Positions 1 through 5,611 of a DNA stretch of 6,158 bases are shown in pieces. The stretch is from Flavobacteriia bacterium (GTDB lineage: Bacteria; Bacteroidota; Bacteroidia; Flavobacteriales; Flavobacteriaceae). The stretch's first letter is position 1. Each line of letters opens with the position of its first letter. Location of the stretch: positions 1 through 6,158 of the forward strand of contig JAHBAN010000191.1 in assembly GCA_018500075.1 (NCBI GenBank). The letters run 5' to 3'. The position numbers were made by a program, and so were the translations under genes. The notes under the pieces are model-generated. The model was not told the origin of the DNA, did no database searches, and was given only the letters and a program-made list of their open reading frames with translations.

Positions 1-24
1 GCTCTACCACTGAGCTACTGCAGC
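1..24 (-). tRNA. tRNA gene, 5' end only (probably tRNA-Thr)
   Basis: Read on the minus strand from position 24, the sequence gives a 7-base acceptor strand (GCTGCAG), the T8-A9 linker, and a D-arm with stem GCTC/GAGC closing the loop AGTGGTA. The gene runs off the left edge, so the anticodon is not visible. The start GCTGCAG followed by TAGCTCAGTGGTAGAGC resembles alphaproteobacterial tRNA-Thr from memory, but other isoacceptors share this D-arm. That it is a tRNA is nearly certain; its amino acid identity is a guess. Confidence 0.88.
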
Positions 25-38
25 AACGATGTGGCGGG

Positions 39-67
39 TGATTAGACGCAAATTCGGTTTCACGCAA
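39..67 (-). promoter_or_regulatory. Candidate promoter for the tRNA gene
   Basis: On the minus strand a TTGCGT box (67-62) lies upstream of TCTAAT (46-41, spacer 15) or, in an alternative register, TAATCA (44-39, spacer 17). Either would start transcription roughly 10 bases before the tRNA 5' end at 24, which is where a tRNA promoter should be. The boxes match sigma70 consensus only partly, so this is a positional inference. Confidence 0.3.
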
Positions 68-110
68 GGCCAATCTGGACGCTTCTGCTCAAGCGCGATA
101 AGAGGCTGGT

Positions 111-272
111 ATGGAGCCAAAAAAGACAAAGCCGAAAGCCAAGGGCGAAACTGCCCGTGAAGACCGTTTGAAAGCGGCTTTGAAGGCCAATATGGCGCGG
201 CGTAAGGCGCAGGCCAAGGCACGTATGGCGGCGCAAAGTGGTGACGCGGCGGCGCGTAAAGATAAAGGGTAG
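111..272 (+). CDS. Small Lys/Arg/Ala-rich hypothetical protein upstream of murA
   Basis: This short reading frame encodes 53 residues starting MEPKKTKPKAKGE and ending KDKG. Residues 1-13 are Lys-rich. Residues 15-42 have the composition of a long charged helix (Ala, Arg, Lys, Met, Gln, with no Pro or Gly). There are no Cys or aromatic residues, no signal peptide and no membrane segment. A Shine-Dalgarno-like AAGAGG (100-105) stands 5 bases before the ATG. The stop codon is 5 bases before murA, which argues for one transcript and coupled translation. From memory, short basic proteins of this type are found just before murA in Rhodobacterales. No function is known to me; binding to RNA, DNA or an acidic surface is only suggested by the charge. 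Confidence 0.72.
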   Translation: MEPKKTKPKAKGETAREDRLKAALKANMARRKAQAKARMAAQSGDAAARKDKG

Positions 273-277
273 AGCAG

Positions 278-1549
278 ATGGATCAGATTATTGTGACGGG
301 CGGCGGCCCAGTGAGTGGGCAGATCCCGATTGCGGGGGCAAAGAACGCCTGTCTTGCGCTGATGCCGGCCACGCTCTTGAGCGAAGAGCCTTTGACGCTG
401 ACCAATGCGCCCCGCCTGAGCGATATTCGCACCATGACCCAGCTTCTGGAGAGCCTCGGGGCGGAGATTTCATCGCTTTCCGAGGGGCAGGTGATTGCGA
501 TGTCCTGCCATGGGCAGATCAACACCCGCGCCGAGTATGATATTGTGCGCAAGATGCGCGCCTCCAATCTGGTGCTGGGGCCGCTTCTGGCGCGTGAGGG
601 CCATGCTGTTGTCTCGCTGCCCGGTGGTTGTGCGATCGGGGCGCGCCCGATGGATATCCACACCGACGGTCTGGAAAAGATGGGCGCCGAGATCGAGCTT
701 AAGGAGGGTTATTTGCACGCCAAGGCCGGCGGCGGGCGCTTGAAGGGCGCGGTCATCGACTTTCCGTTTGCCTCTGTGGGCGCGACCGAGAATATCATGA
801 TGGCCGCGACGCTGGCCAAGGGCACAACTGTGATCAACAACGCAGCAAGAGAGCCGGAGATTGTCGATCTGGCGGACTGTCTGCGCAAGATGGGAGCGCA
901 GATTGACGGCGACGGCACAAGCACGATCACCATTGAGGGGGTGGACCGTCTCGGCGGGGCGACCCATCAGGTTGTGACCGACCGGATCGAGCTTGGCACC
1001 TATATGCTTGCGCCTGCGATCTGCGGCGGCGAAGTCGAGTGTCTGGGCGGCAAGCTGAGCCTTGTGGAGAGCTTTGTGGCCAAGCTCAATGAAGCCGGAA
1101 TAGATGTGGAAGAGACGCCTGCCGGCCTCAAAGTGGCGCGCAAGAGCGGGCCGATCAAGGCGGTGAATGTGACCACCGAGCCTTTTCCCGGCTTTCCGAC
1201 CGATTTGCAGGCCCAGATGATGGCGTTGCTCTGCACCGCCGAGGGCACCTCTGTTCTGGAAGAAAAGATTTTTGAGAACCGCTTTATGCACGCGCCCGAG
1301 CTTGAGCGGATGGGCGCGGATATTGATGTGCATGGCGGCACCGCGACGGTGACGGGCGTTAGGCGCCTGAAGGGGGCGCCTGTGATGGCGACCGATCTGC
1401 GCGCCTCTGTCTCGCTCATTCTGGCGGGGATGGCGGCTGAGGGAGAGACGGTTGTGAACCGTGTCTACCATCTGGACCGCGGGTATGAGCACGTGGTGCG
1501 CAAGCTTTCGGGCATTGGCGCAAAAGTGGAGCGGGTGAAGGCGCCATGA
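278..1549 (+). CDS. murA: UDP-N-acetylglucosamine 1-carboxyvinyltransferase MurA
   Basis: Transfers enolpyruvate from phosphoenolpyruvate to the 3'-OH of UDP-GlcNAc, the first committed cytoplasmic step of peptidoglycan synthesis. The protein has 423 residues, about the usual family length of 420. The N-terminal GAKNA motif puts Lys22 and Asn23 at the positions used in E. coli MurA, which supports the start at 278. Arg94 lies in RKMRASN. PGGCAIGARP carries the catalytic Cys118 (E. coli Cys115) and Arg123. GFPTDLQAQ carries Asp309, the counterpart of the E. coli general base Asp305. Arg375 (TDLRAS) and Arg401 (HLDRGYEH) complete the set. Because the active-site residue is Cys and not Asp, the enzyme should be the fosfomycin-alkylatable type. 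A weak AAAGGG (264-269) precedes the start, so translation may depend on the small upstream gene. The last 4 bases overlap the DUF2948 gene. It is intact, with no sign of transfer. Confidence 0.98.
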   Translation: MDQIIVTGGGPVSGQIPIAGAKNACLALMPATLLSEEPLTLTNAPRLSDIRTMTQLLESLGAEISSLSEGQVIAMSCHGQINTRAEYDIVRKMRASNLVLGPLLAREGHAVVSLPGGCAIGARPMDIHTDGLEKMGAEIELKEGYLHAKAGGGRLKGAVIDFPFASVGATENIMMAATLAKGTTVINNAAREPEIVDLADCLRKMGAQIDGDGTSTITIEGVDRLGGATHQVVTDRIELGTYMLAPAICGGEVECLGGKLSLVESFVAKLNEAGIDVEETPAGLKVARKSGPIKAVNVTTEPFPGFPTDLQAQMMALLCTAEGTSVLEEKIFENRFMHAPELERMGADIDVHGGTATVTGVRRLKGAPVMATDLRASVSLILAGMAAEGETVVNRVYHLDRGYEHVVRKLSGIGAKVERVKAP

Positions 1550-2016
1550 GTCGCGATGCGAGTTTTGAGGAGGGGGCGGAGCGCCCGTTGAACCTTGGGG
1601 CGCTGGATGAGGACGATCTCAAGGTGATTGCGGCGCTGGTGCAGGATGCGGTTTTTCCGCTCGCCGAAATGACATATGACCGCAAGGCGCGCCGCTTTGT
1701 GCTTTTGATCAATCGCTTCCGTTGGGAAGACAATGCGCAAAGCCGCCATGCGCCGGAGCGGGTTCAGGCGCTGCTGGCGTTTGACACGGTGCTCGGGGTT
1801 GCCTCGCAGGGGCTTGAGCGGGACGAGCAGGGCAGGGTTCTGTCGCTCCTCACGATGGGGTGGGAGGCCGGTGAGCCGCCTGCCGGCAGGCTTGTTCTGA
1901 CACTTGCGGGCGGCGGGGCGATTCGCCTTGACTGCGAGGCGTTGGATGTCACGCTGAAGGATGTGACGCGGCCCTATCTGGCCCCGTCCGGGCAAAGGCC
2001 GCGCCACGACGCCTGA
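1546..2016 (+). CDS. DUF2948 family protein
   Basis: A 156-residue soluble protein with no signal peptide or membrane helix. I recognise it as the DUF2948 family, found mainly in alphaproteobacteria next to murA and hisD. Visible features are LGALDEDDLKVIAALVQDAV (residues 18-37), then a beta-strand with DRKARRFVLLINRFRWE (about 45-61), and a C-terminal strand pair ending GGGAIRLDCEALDVTLKDV (about 122-140). The start overlaps the murA stop in ATGA, and GAAGG (1537-1541) sits 4 bases before it, so translation is probably coupled to murA. The final 10 residues are polar and probably disordered. No function is established. The constant neighbourhood suggests only shared expression, and no catalytic motif is apparent. 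Confidence 0.88.
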   Translation: MSRDASFEEGAERPLNLGALDEDDLKVIAALVQDAVFPLAEMTYDRKARRFVLLINRFRWEDNAQSRHAPERVQALLAFDTVLGVASQGLERDEQGRVLSLLTMGWEAGEPPAGRLVLTLAGGGAIRLDCEALDVTLKDVTRPYLAPSGQRPRHDA

Positions 2017-2037
2017 GGGCTGCGACACATCTGGCGC

Positions 2038-2066
2038 TTGAGGGCCGTGGCCGCCGCAGATAAGAC
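2038..2066 (+). promoter_or_regulatory. Weak candidate promoter for hisD
   Basis: TTGAGG (2038-2043) is followed, after 17 bases, by TAAGAC (2061-2066). The -35 box and spacing are reasonable, but the -10 box matches consensus at only three positions. It lies in the 75-base gap between DUF2948 and hisD and would give a leader of about 18 bases. It may be a chance match, since hisD could simply be read through from murA. Confidence 0.22.
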
Positions 2067-2091
2067 GGGCGCAAGCCCTGGAAGGATGACC

Positions 2092-3396
2092 ATGCCACAG
2101 TTTCTCGATGCGACCACGCCCGACTTTGAAGCCGCTTTTGCCGCCCTGTTGGGGGCCAAGCGCGAGGACAGCCCCGATGTGGATGCGGCTGTGGCCGAGA
2201 TCATTGCGGATGTGCGCGCCCGCGGCGATGCGGCGGTGATCGAGCTGACCGAGCGCTTTGACCGTTTGACGCTGACGCCTGAGAACCTGCGTTTTTCGCC
2301 TGAGGAGATCGCGGCGCTGGTGGCAGAGGTGCCCCGTCACGAGCGCGAGGCTCTGGAGCTGGCCGCCGAGCGCATTCGCGCCTATCACGCGCGCCAGATG
2401 CCTGAGGATGCGAGCTGGACCGACGCAAGCGGCGCAACGCTGGGCTGGCGCTGGGGCCCTGTGAGTGCGGCGGGGCTTTATGTGCCCGGCGGGTTGGCGT
2501 CCTATCCTTCTTCCGTTTTGATGAATGCGATCCCTGCCAAGGTCGCCGGGGTGGAGCGGCTGGCGATCACTGTGCCAACGCCGGATGGTGTGGCCAATCC
2601 GCTTGTGTTGTTGGCGGCGCAGATTGCGGGGGTGGATGAGATCTACCGCATTGGCGGGGCGCAGGCGGTGGCGGCGCTGGCTTATGGCACCGAGACGATT
2701 GCGCCTGTCGACAAGATCACCGGACCGGGCAACGCCTTTGTGGCGGCGGCCAAGCGGCGGGTGTTTGGCAAGGTCGGGATTGATATGATTGCGGGGCCAA
2801 GCGAGATTTTGGTGATTGCGGATGGGGACAATGATCCGGACTGGATCGCGCTGGATATGCTCTCCCAAGCCGAGCATGACGAGAGCGCGCAGTCGATCCT
2901 GATCACCACCGACAGGGCCATGGCGAAGGCGGCCGAGGCGGCCATCGAGCGGCATTTGCACAGTCTGGAGCGGCGCGAGATTGCCGGCAAGAGCTGGCGC
3001 GACTTTGGCGCGATTATCCTTGTGCCAGATCTGGAGGTGGCGGCGGCGCTGTCCAACCGGATTGCGCCCGAGCATCTGGAGCTTTGTGTGGCCGACCCTG
3101 ACGGGCTGAGCGCGCAGATCACCCATGCGGGGGCGATCTTTCTTGGGGCGTGGACGCCCGAGGCGATCGGCGATTATGTCGGCGGGCCGAACCATGTTTT
3201 GCCGACGGCGCGCTCGGCGCGATTCTCCTCCGGGCTGTCTGTGATGGATTTTGTGAAGCGCACGACTCTGGCGAAAATGACCCCGGCTGCGCTGCGCGCG
3301 ATTGGCCCTGCGGCGGAAACGCTGGCTGTGTCTGAAAGTCTTGAGGCGCATGGGCTTAGCGTGAGGGCGCGGCTCAACCATCTGAACGAGCTGTGA
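2092..3396 (+). CDS. hisD: Histidinol dehydrogenase HisD
   Basis: Oxidises L-histidinol to L-histidine in two NAD+-dependent steps via the aldehyde, the end of cytoplasmic histidine synthesis. It has 434 residues from the ATG at 2092, the usual family length. That start is chosen because GGAAGG (2080-2085) stands 6 bases before it. The ATG at 2086 would touch the Shine-Dalgarno, and the longer TTG frame at 2038 lacks family-like sequence. Key features are LYVPGG (about 129-134), the signature IAGPSE (233-238), and zinc ligands Gln259 and His262 in SQAEHDE. Glu327-His328 in APEHLEL form the catalytic pair. Asp361 in GDYVGG and His420 in LEAHGL are the other zinc ligands. These numbers are within one residue of E. 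coli HisD. The gene stands apart from any other his gene, which is common in alphaproteobacteria. It is intact. Confidence 0.97.
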   Translation: MPQFLDATTPDFEAAFAALLGAKREDSPDVDAAVAEIIADVRARGDAAVIELTERFDRLTLTPENLRFSPEEIAALVAEVPRHEREALELAAERIRAYHARQMPEDASWTDASGATLGWRWGPVSAAGLYVPGGLASYPSSVLMNAIPAKVAGVERLAITVPTPDGVANPLVLLAAQIAGVDEIYRIGGAQAVAALAYGTETIAPVDKITGPGNAFVAAAKRRVFGKVGIDMIAGPSEILVIADGDNDPDWIALDMLSQAEHDESAQSILITTDRAMAKAAEAAIERHLHSLERREIAGKSWRDFGAIILVPDLEVAAALSNRIAPEHLELCVADPDGLSAQITHAGAIFLGAWTPEAIGDYVGGPNHVLPTARSARFSSGLSVMDFVKRTTLAKMTPAALRAIGPAAETLAVSESLEAHGLSVRARLNHLNEL

Positions 3397-3419
3397 GGGC
3401 CGGACTGCGAGGGGTGCGC

Positions 3420-3487
3420 TTTGGCTGCGCCAAATCGCGGCGGGGCGAGAGGGGCCAGCCCCTCTCGCGCTCTCCCCGGGATATTTT
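3420..3487. repeat. Nested palindromic intergenic element after hisD
   Basis: Twenty-three bases past the hisD stop is a small hairpin: TTTGGC (3420-3425) and GCCAAA (3429-3434). Next comes a perfect 11-base inverted repeat, GCGAGAGGGGC (3445-3455) and GCCCCTCTCGC (3458-3468), split by only CA. An outer pair, CGGGG (3441-3445) and CCCCG (3474-3478), partly encloses it, and the string CCCCGGGATATTTT (3474-3487) follows. The element could act as a transcription terminator for the murA-hisD unit, although the T-run is short and A-interrupted. From memory, similar CCCCGGGATATTTT-bearing palindromes recur between genes in Roseobacter-type genomes, so it may be one copy of a dispersed family. The structure is directly visible; the family claim is recall. 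Confidence 0.65.
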
Positions 3488-3542
3488 GAGAAAGAAAAAG
3501 GCCAGACAGCCGTTTTTTGGGTTGTGAGAGGCGCGCTTGGCG

Positions 3543-3570
3543 TTGCAATCGGTGGGGGGCGCGCTAGATT
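3543..3570 (+). promoter_or_regulatory. Candidate sigma70-type promoter for the UPF0262 operon
   Basis: TTGCAA (3543-3548), a 16-base spacer and TAGATT (3565-3570) fit a sigma70-like promoter. Each box matches consensus at four positions. The boxes lie beyond the palindromic element and about 55 bases before the start codon, implying transcription from about 3577. The GC-rich spacer and the CTAGATT box resemble housekeeping promoters I associate with this group. A separate promoter here fits the large gap and the likely termination after hisD. Confidence 0.45.
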
Positions 3571-3598
3571 TGGGGCGACGTGCAGCACTCTGCGCGGG

Positions 3599-3628
3599 AT
3601 GAGACGTGAAGTGGAAGGCGCAGGATGA
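3599..3628 (+). other. Possible nine-codon leader ORF before UPF0262
   Basis: An ATG at 3599 opens a frame reading MRREVEGAG, whose TGA (3626-3628) overlaps both possible start codons of the next gene in the string GGATGATG. It lies wholly within the expected 5' leader. No convincing Shine-Dalgarno precedes it (only a GGG immediately upstream). It could couple translation to the UPF0262 gene or be a chance arrangement. Confidence 0.2.
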
Positions 3629-4107
3629 TGTCGCGGATTTCTCATATAGAGCTGGATGACAGCAACCTGCCACCGCCGACGCCCGAGATCGAGCAGGAGC
3701 GCAAGGTTGCGATCTATGACTTGCTGGAGGAAAATGTCTTTGCGCTGCCCAAACGCGACGAGCGGGTTGTGCCCGAGGGGCCGTATCATGTGGGGCTGTC
3801 GATCCGGGACAAGCGGCTTGTGTTTGATGTCTTGACCGAGACGGAGGACAAGGCGGCGGAGTTCCATCTTTCGCTCTCGCCGTTTCGCCAGGTGGTGAAG
3901 GATTATTGGCAGATTTGCGAGAGCTATTTTGACGCGGTCAAGACCATGCCCCCGAGCCAGATCGAGACGATTGATATGGCGCGGCGGGGCATTCACAACG
4001 AGGGGGCGCGGATTCTGGCCGAGCGGCTTGAGGGCAAGGCGGATGTTGACAATGACACGGCGCGGCGTCTGTTTACGCTGGTTTGCGTGCTGCATTTCGG
4101 GGGCTGA
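3625..4107 (+). CDS. UPF0262 family protein
   Basis: A 160-residue soluble protein of the UPF0262 family, of full family length. Recognisable stretches are SRISHIELDD at the N-terminus, a Pro-rich turn PPPTPEIEQERKVAIYDLLE (residues 16-35), FALPKRDERVVPEGPYH (39-55), and FHLSLSPFRQVVKDYWQICE (80-99). The C-terminal part contains GIHNEGARILAERLEGK (122-138) and TARRLFTLVCVLHFG. No catalytic motif or membrane segment is evident and no function is known to me. Two tandem ATG codons (3625 and 3628) are possible starts. GGAAGG (3613-3618) stands 6 bases before the first and 9 before the second, so I take 3625; the difference is one Met. The phosphatase gene begins 6 bases after the stop, so the two are in one operon. 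Confidence 0.92.
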   Translation: MMSRISHIELDDSNLPPPTPEIEQERKVAIYDLLEENVFALPKRDERVVPEGPYHVGLSIRDKRLVFDVLTETEDKAAEFHLSLSPFRQVVKDYWQICESYFDAVKTMPPSQIETIDMARRGIHNEGARILAERLEGKADVDNDTARRLFTLVCVLHFGG

Positions 4108-4113
4108 GATTTG

Positions 4114-4572
4114 GTGAAGCCGCTGCCTCAATCTGTTTTGTTCTGCTGTGATCACAACGCCGTGCGCTCGCCTATGGCGGAAGGCTTGATGAAGAAATTT
4201 TACGGCGCGGGCACCTATGTGCAATCTGCCGGTGTGCGCAATGATCTGGAGATTGACGGATTTTGTGTGGCGGTCTGTGAGGAGATGGGTGTGGAAATCG
4301 CGCGCCATCGTTCACGCAGCTTTGAGGAGATGGAAGAAACCGGCGAGGTGCTCAGCTCGTTTGATGTTGTGGTGGCGCTGTCAGAGCGCAGCCGGGATAT
4401 GGCCGCGCTCCAGACGCAGGGGTTTCACACCGATCTTGAGTATTGGCCGATTATGGACCCGACGGCCAAGGGCGAGGGCCGCGAGGCCAAGCTTGACGCG
4501 TATCGCGCGGCGCGGGACCAGATTATCGCGCAGATCACCGCGCATTGGGGCGCGCCCGGGGAGGAGCTATGA
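4114..4572 (+). CDS. Low-molecular-weight phosphotyrosine phosphatase-like protein
   Basis: A 152-residue cytoplasmic protein of the low-molecular-weight phosphatase/ArsC fold. The P-loop reads FCCDHNAVRSPMAEG (residues 10-24). This is the CX5RS signature, with presumed nucleophile Cys12, phosphate-binding Arg18 and Ser19. A C-terminal WPIMDPT supplies the expected general acid Asp115. The loop differs from the usual CxGNxCRS form: it has Asp-His in place of x-Gly and Val in place of the second Cys. The substrate is therefore uncertain: a phosphotyrosine protein, another phospho-ester, or arsenate. The CX3-10C redox pair of thioredoxin-linked arsenate reductases is not evident. The start is taken as GTG at 4114; TTG at 4111 is a close alternative. 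Neither has a strong Shine-Dalgarno, so coupling to UPF0262 is likely. The end overlaps the NTF2-like gene by 4 bases. Confidence 0.88.
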   Translation: MKPLPQSVLFCCDHNAVRSPMAEGLMKKFYGAGTYVQSAGVRNDLEIDGFCVAVCEEMGVEIARHRSRSFEEMEETGEVLSSFDVVVALSERSRDMAALQTQGFHTDLEYWPIMDPTAKGEGREAKLDAYRAARDQIIAQITAHWGAPGEEL

Positions 4573-4970
4573 GCCAGACCACTGTCGAGACCTATTTCGC
4601 GGCGTTCAATGCGGGCGACACAGAGGGGATGCTCTCCTGTCTGGCCGAGGATGTGGCGCATCATGTCAACGAGGGCCAGATCCGGCGCGGCAAGGCCGCT
4701 TTTGCCGCGTTTTGCGCCCATATGAGCCGCTGTTACAAAGAAGAGCTGACCGATCTGGTTGTTTTTGAGGCCGAGGGCGGCGCCCGCGCGGCGGCGGAGT
4801 ATACGGTGAACGGAACCTATCTGGCGACCGACAGTGGCCTGCCGGAGGCCCGCGGACAGCGCTATTGCCTGCCGGCGGGGTCTTTTTTCAGCCTTGATGA
4901 GGGCGGCAAGATCAGCCGTGTTGTGACCTATTACAACCTCGCCGACTGGGTGGCGCAAGTGAGCCGCTGA
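4569..4970 (+). CDS. NTF2-like / ketosteroid isomerase-related protein
   Basis: A 133-residue cytoplasmic protein of the SnoaL/NTF2-like cone fold, resembling the family called ketosteroid isomerase-related (TIGR02096 from memory). The N-terminal helix YFAAFNAGDTEGMLSCLAED (residues 9-28) is the usual opening of this fold. VNEGQIRRGKAAFAAF (33-48) forms the next turn and helix. Strands follow at 62-68 and 74-86, then RYCLPAGSFFSLDEGGKI (98-115), and a final strand RVVTYYNLADWVAQV (117-131). Whether it is an enzyme or a small-ligand binder cannot be told. True steroid isomerase activity should not be assumed. The start at 4569 is supported by GGGGAGG (4558-4564) 4 bases upstream and by the ATGA overlap with the phosphatase. 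A longer frame from TTG 4545 is rejected. Its stop overlaps the GNAT start by one base. Confidence 0.88.
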   Translation: MSQTTVETYFAAFNAGDTEGMLSCLAEDVAHHVNEGQIRRGKAAFAAFCAHMSRCYKEELTDLVVFEAEGGARAAAEYTVNGTYLATDSGLPEARGQRYCLPAGSFFSLDEGGKISRVVTYYNLADWVAQVSR

Positions 4971-5548
4971 TGGAGGTGCGCACCCTGACGGGGGGCGCGC
5001 TGGACGCGGTGCTCGATGATCTGGCGCGGCTGCGGATCAAGATTTTTGCCGATTATCCCTATTTGTATGACGGTGATTTTGCCTATGAGCGGCGCTATCT
5101 GGAGCCGTATCGTGGCCGCGAGGGCGCGATTGTTGTCGGGGCGTTTGAGGGCGCGCGGCTTGTGGGCGCGGCGACCGGGATGCCGCTATTGGCGCATTCG
5201 GAGGATTTTGCCGCGGCGTTTGAGGGCAGCGGGATCGACCTTGGCGAGGTGTTTTACTGTGCGGAGTCTGTGCTGTTGCCGGAATTTCGCGGGCGCGGGG
5301 TCGGCCATGTCTTTTTCGAGCGGCGTGAGGCCCATGCGCGGCGGCTTGGCTATGCTGCGGCGGCGTTTTGTGCTGTGCAGCGCGGGCCGCACCCTTTGAA
5401 GCCCGAGGGATACCGCCCGCTGGACGGCTTTTGGCGCGGGCGTGGCTATGCGCCGCTGGAGGGGGTGATTGCGCAGTTTGGCTGGCGCGATATTGGCGCG
5501 ACGGGGGAGAGCCTGAAGCCGCTTCAGTTCTGGATGCGCGCGCTTTAG
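4970..5548 (+). CDS. GNAT family N-acetyltransferase
   Basis: A 192-residue protein of the GCN5-related acetyltransferase fold, which transfers acetyl from acetyl-CoA to an amine; the substrate is unknown. The N-terminal part (1-45) contains LARLRIKIFADYPYLYDGD. Strands at 53-59 and 64-70 lead into an insertion (about 74-92). The acetyl-CoA pyrophosphate loop follows: LLPEFRGRGVGHVFFERRE (102-120), which fits the Q/R-x-x-G-x-G/A motif A, with helix to about 127. The strand AAAFCAVQR (130-138) and a C-terminal segment with GFWRGRGYAPL (153-163) complete it. The ATG overlaps the preceding TGA in TGATG and has no good Shine-Dalgarno, so reinitiation from the NTF2-like gene is likely. From memory, a GNAT of this kind commonly pairs with this NTF2-like family. 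It is the last gene of the operon. Confidence 0.88.
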   Translation: MEVRTLTGGALDAVLDDLARLRIKIFADYPYLYDGDFAYERRYLEPYRGREGAIVVGAFEGARLVGAATGMPLLAHSEDFAAAFEGSGIDLGEVFYCAESVLLPEFRGRGVGHVFFERREAHARRLGYAAAAFCAVQRGPHPLKPEGYRPLDGFWRGRGYAPLEGVIAQFGWRDIGATGESLKPLQFWMRAL

Positions 5549-5554
5549 GGGCAC

Positions 5555-5589
5555 AAAAAAACCCGCGGCAAGGCTTGGCTGCCGCGGGT
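5555..5589 (-). terminator. Intrinsic terminator for the minus-strand dctP-like gene
   Basis: A perfect 10-base-pair stem, ACCCGCGGCA (5561-5570) with TGCCGCGGGT (5580-5589), encloses a 9-base loop. On the minus strand it is followed by seven T (complement of A-run 5555-5561), the classic intrinsic form, 22 bases past the dctP-like stop. On the plus strand the stem is followed by CCGGGTCT, not a T-run, and the A-run precedes it. It may still slow plus-strand polymerase leaving the GNAT gene, but it is clearly directional. Confidence 0.9.
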
Positions 5590-5611
5590 CCGGGTCTGAA
5601 AGCTGTCTGGC

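Noticed and set aside
4..222. A 72-codon minus-strand frame running into the tRNA gene.
   Set aside because: It overlaps the tRNA gene and lies opposite the better-supported small basic protein gene. It has no recognisable domain.
470..1492. A 340-codon minus-strand frame opposite murA.
   Set aside because: It lies entirely opposite murA, whose catalytic residues are intact. The translation has the same His/Arg/Gln-rich shadow composition.
2038..2091. An 18-residue N-terminal extension of HisD from a TTG codon.
   Set aside because: It has no good ribosome binding site. The ATG at 2092 has GGAAGG at ideal spacing and gives residue numbering within one of E. coli HisD.
1465..4308. A 947-codon open frame on the minus strand opposite murA, DUF2948, hisD and UPF0262.
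   Set aside because: It is antisense to four well-recognised genes, its composition is low-complexity (Arg, His, Leu, Gln, Pro), and no domain is recognisable. Long antisense frames are expected where the coding strand is GC-rich at third positions.
4545..4568. An 8-residue extension of the NTF2-like protein from a TTG codon.
   Set aside because: The ATG at 4569 has a strong Shine-Dalgarno and a coupling overlap, and the extension encodes the Shine-Dalgarno itself (Gly/Arg-rich).
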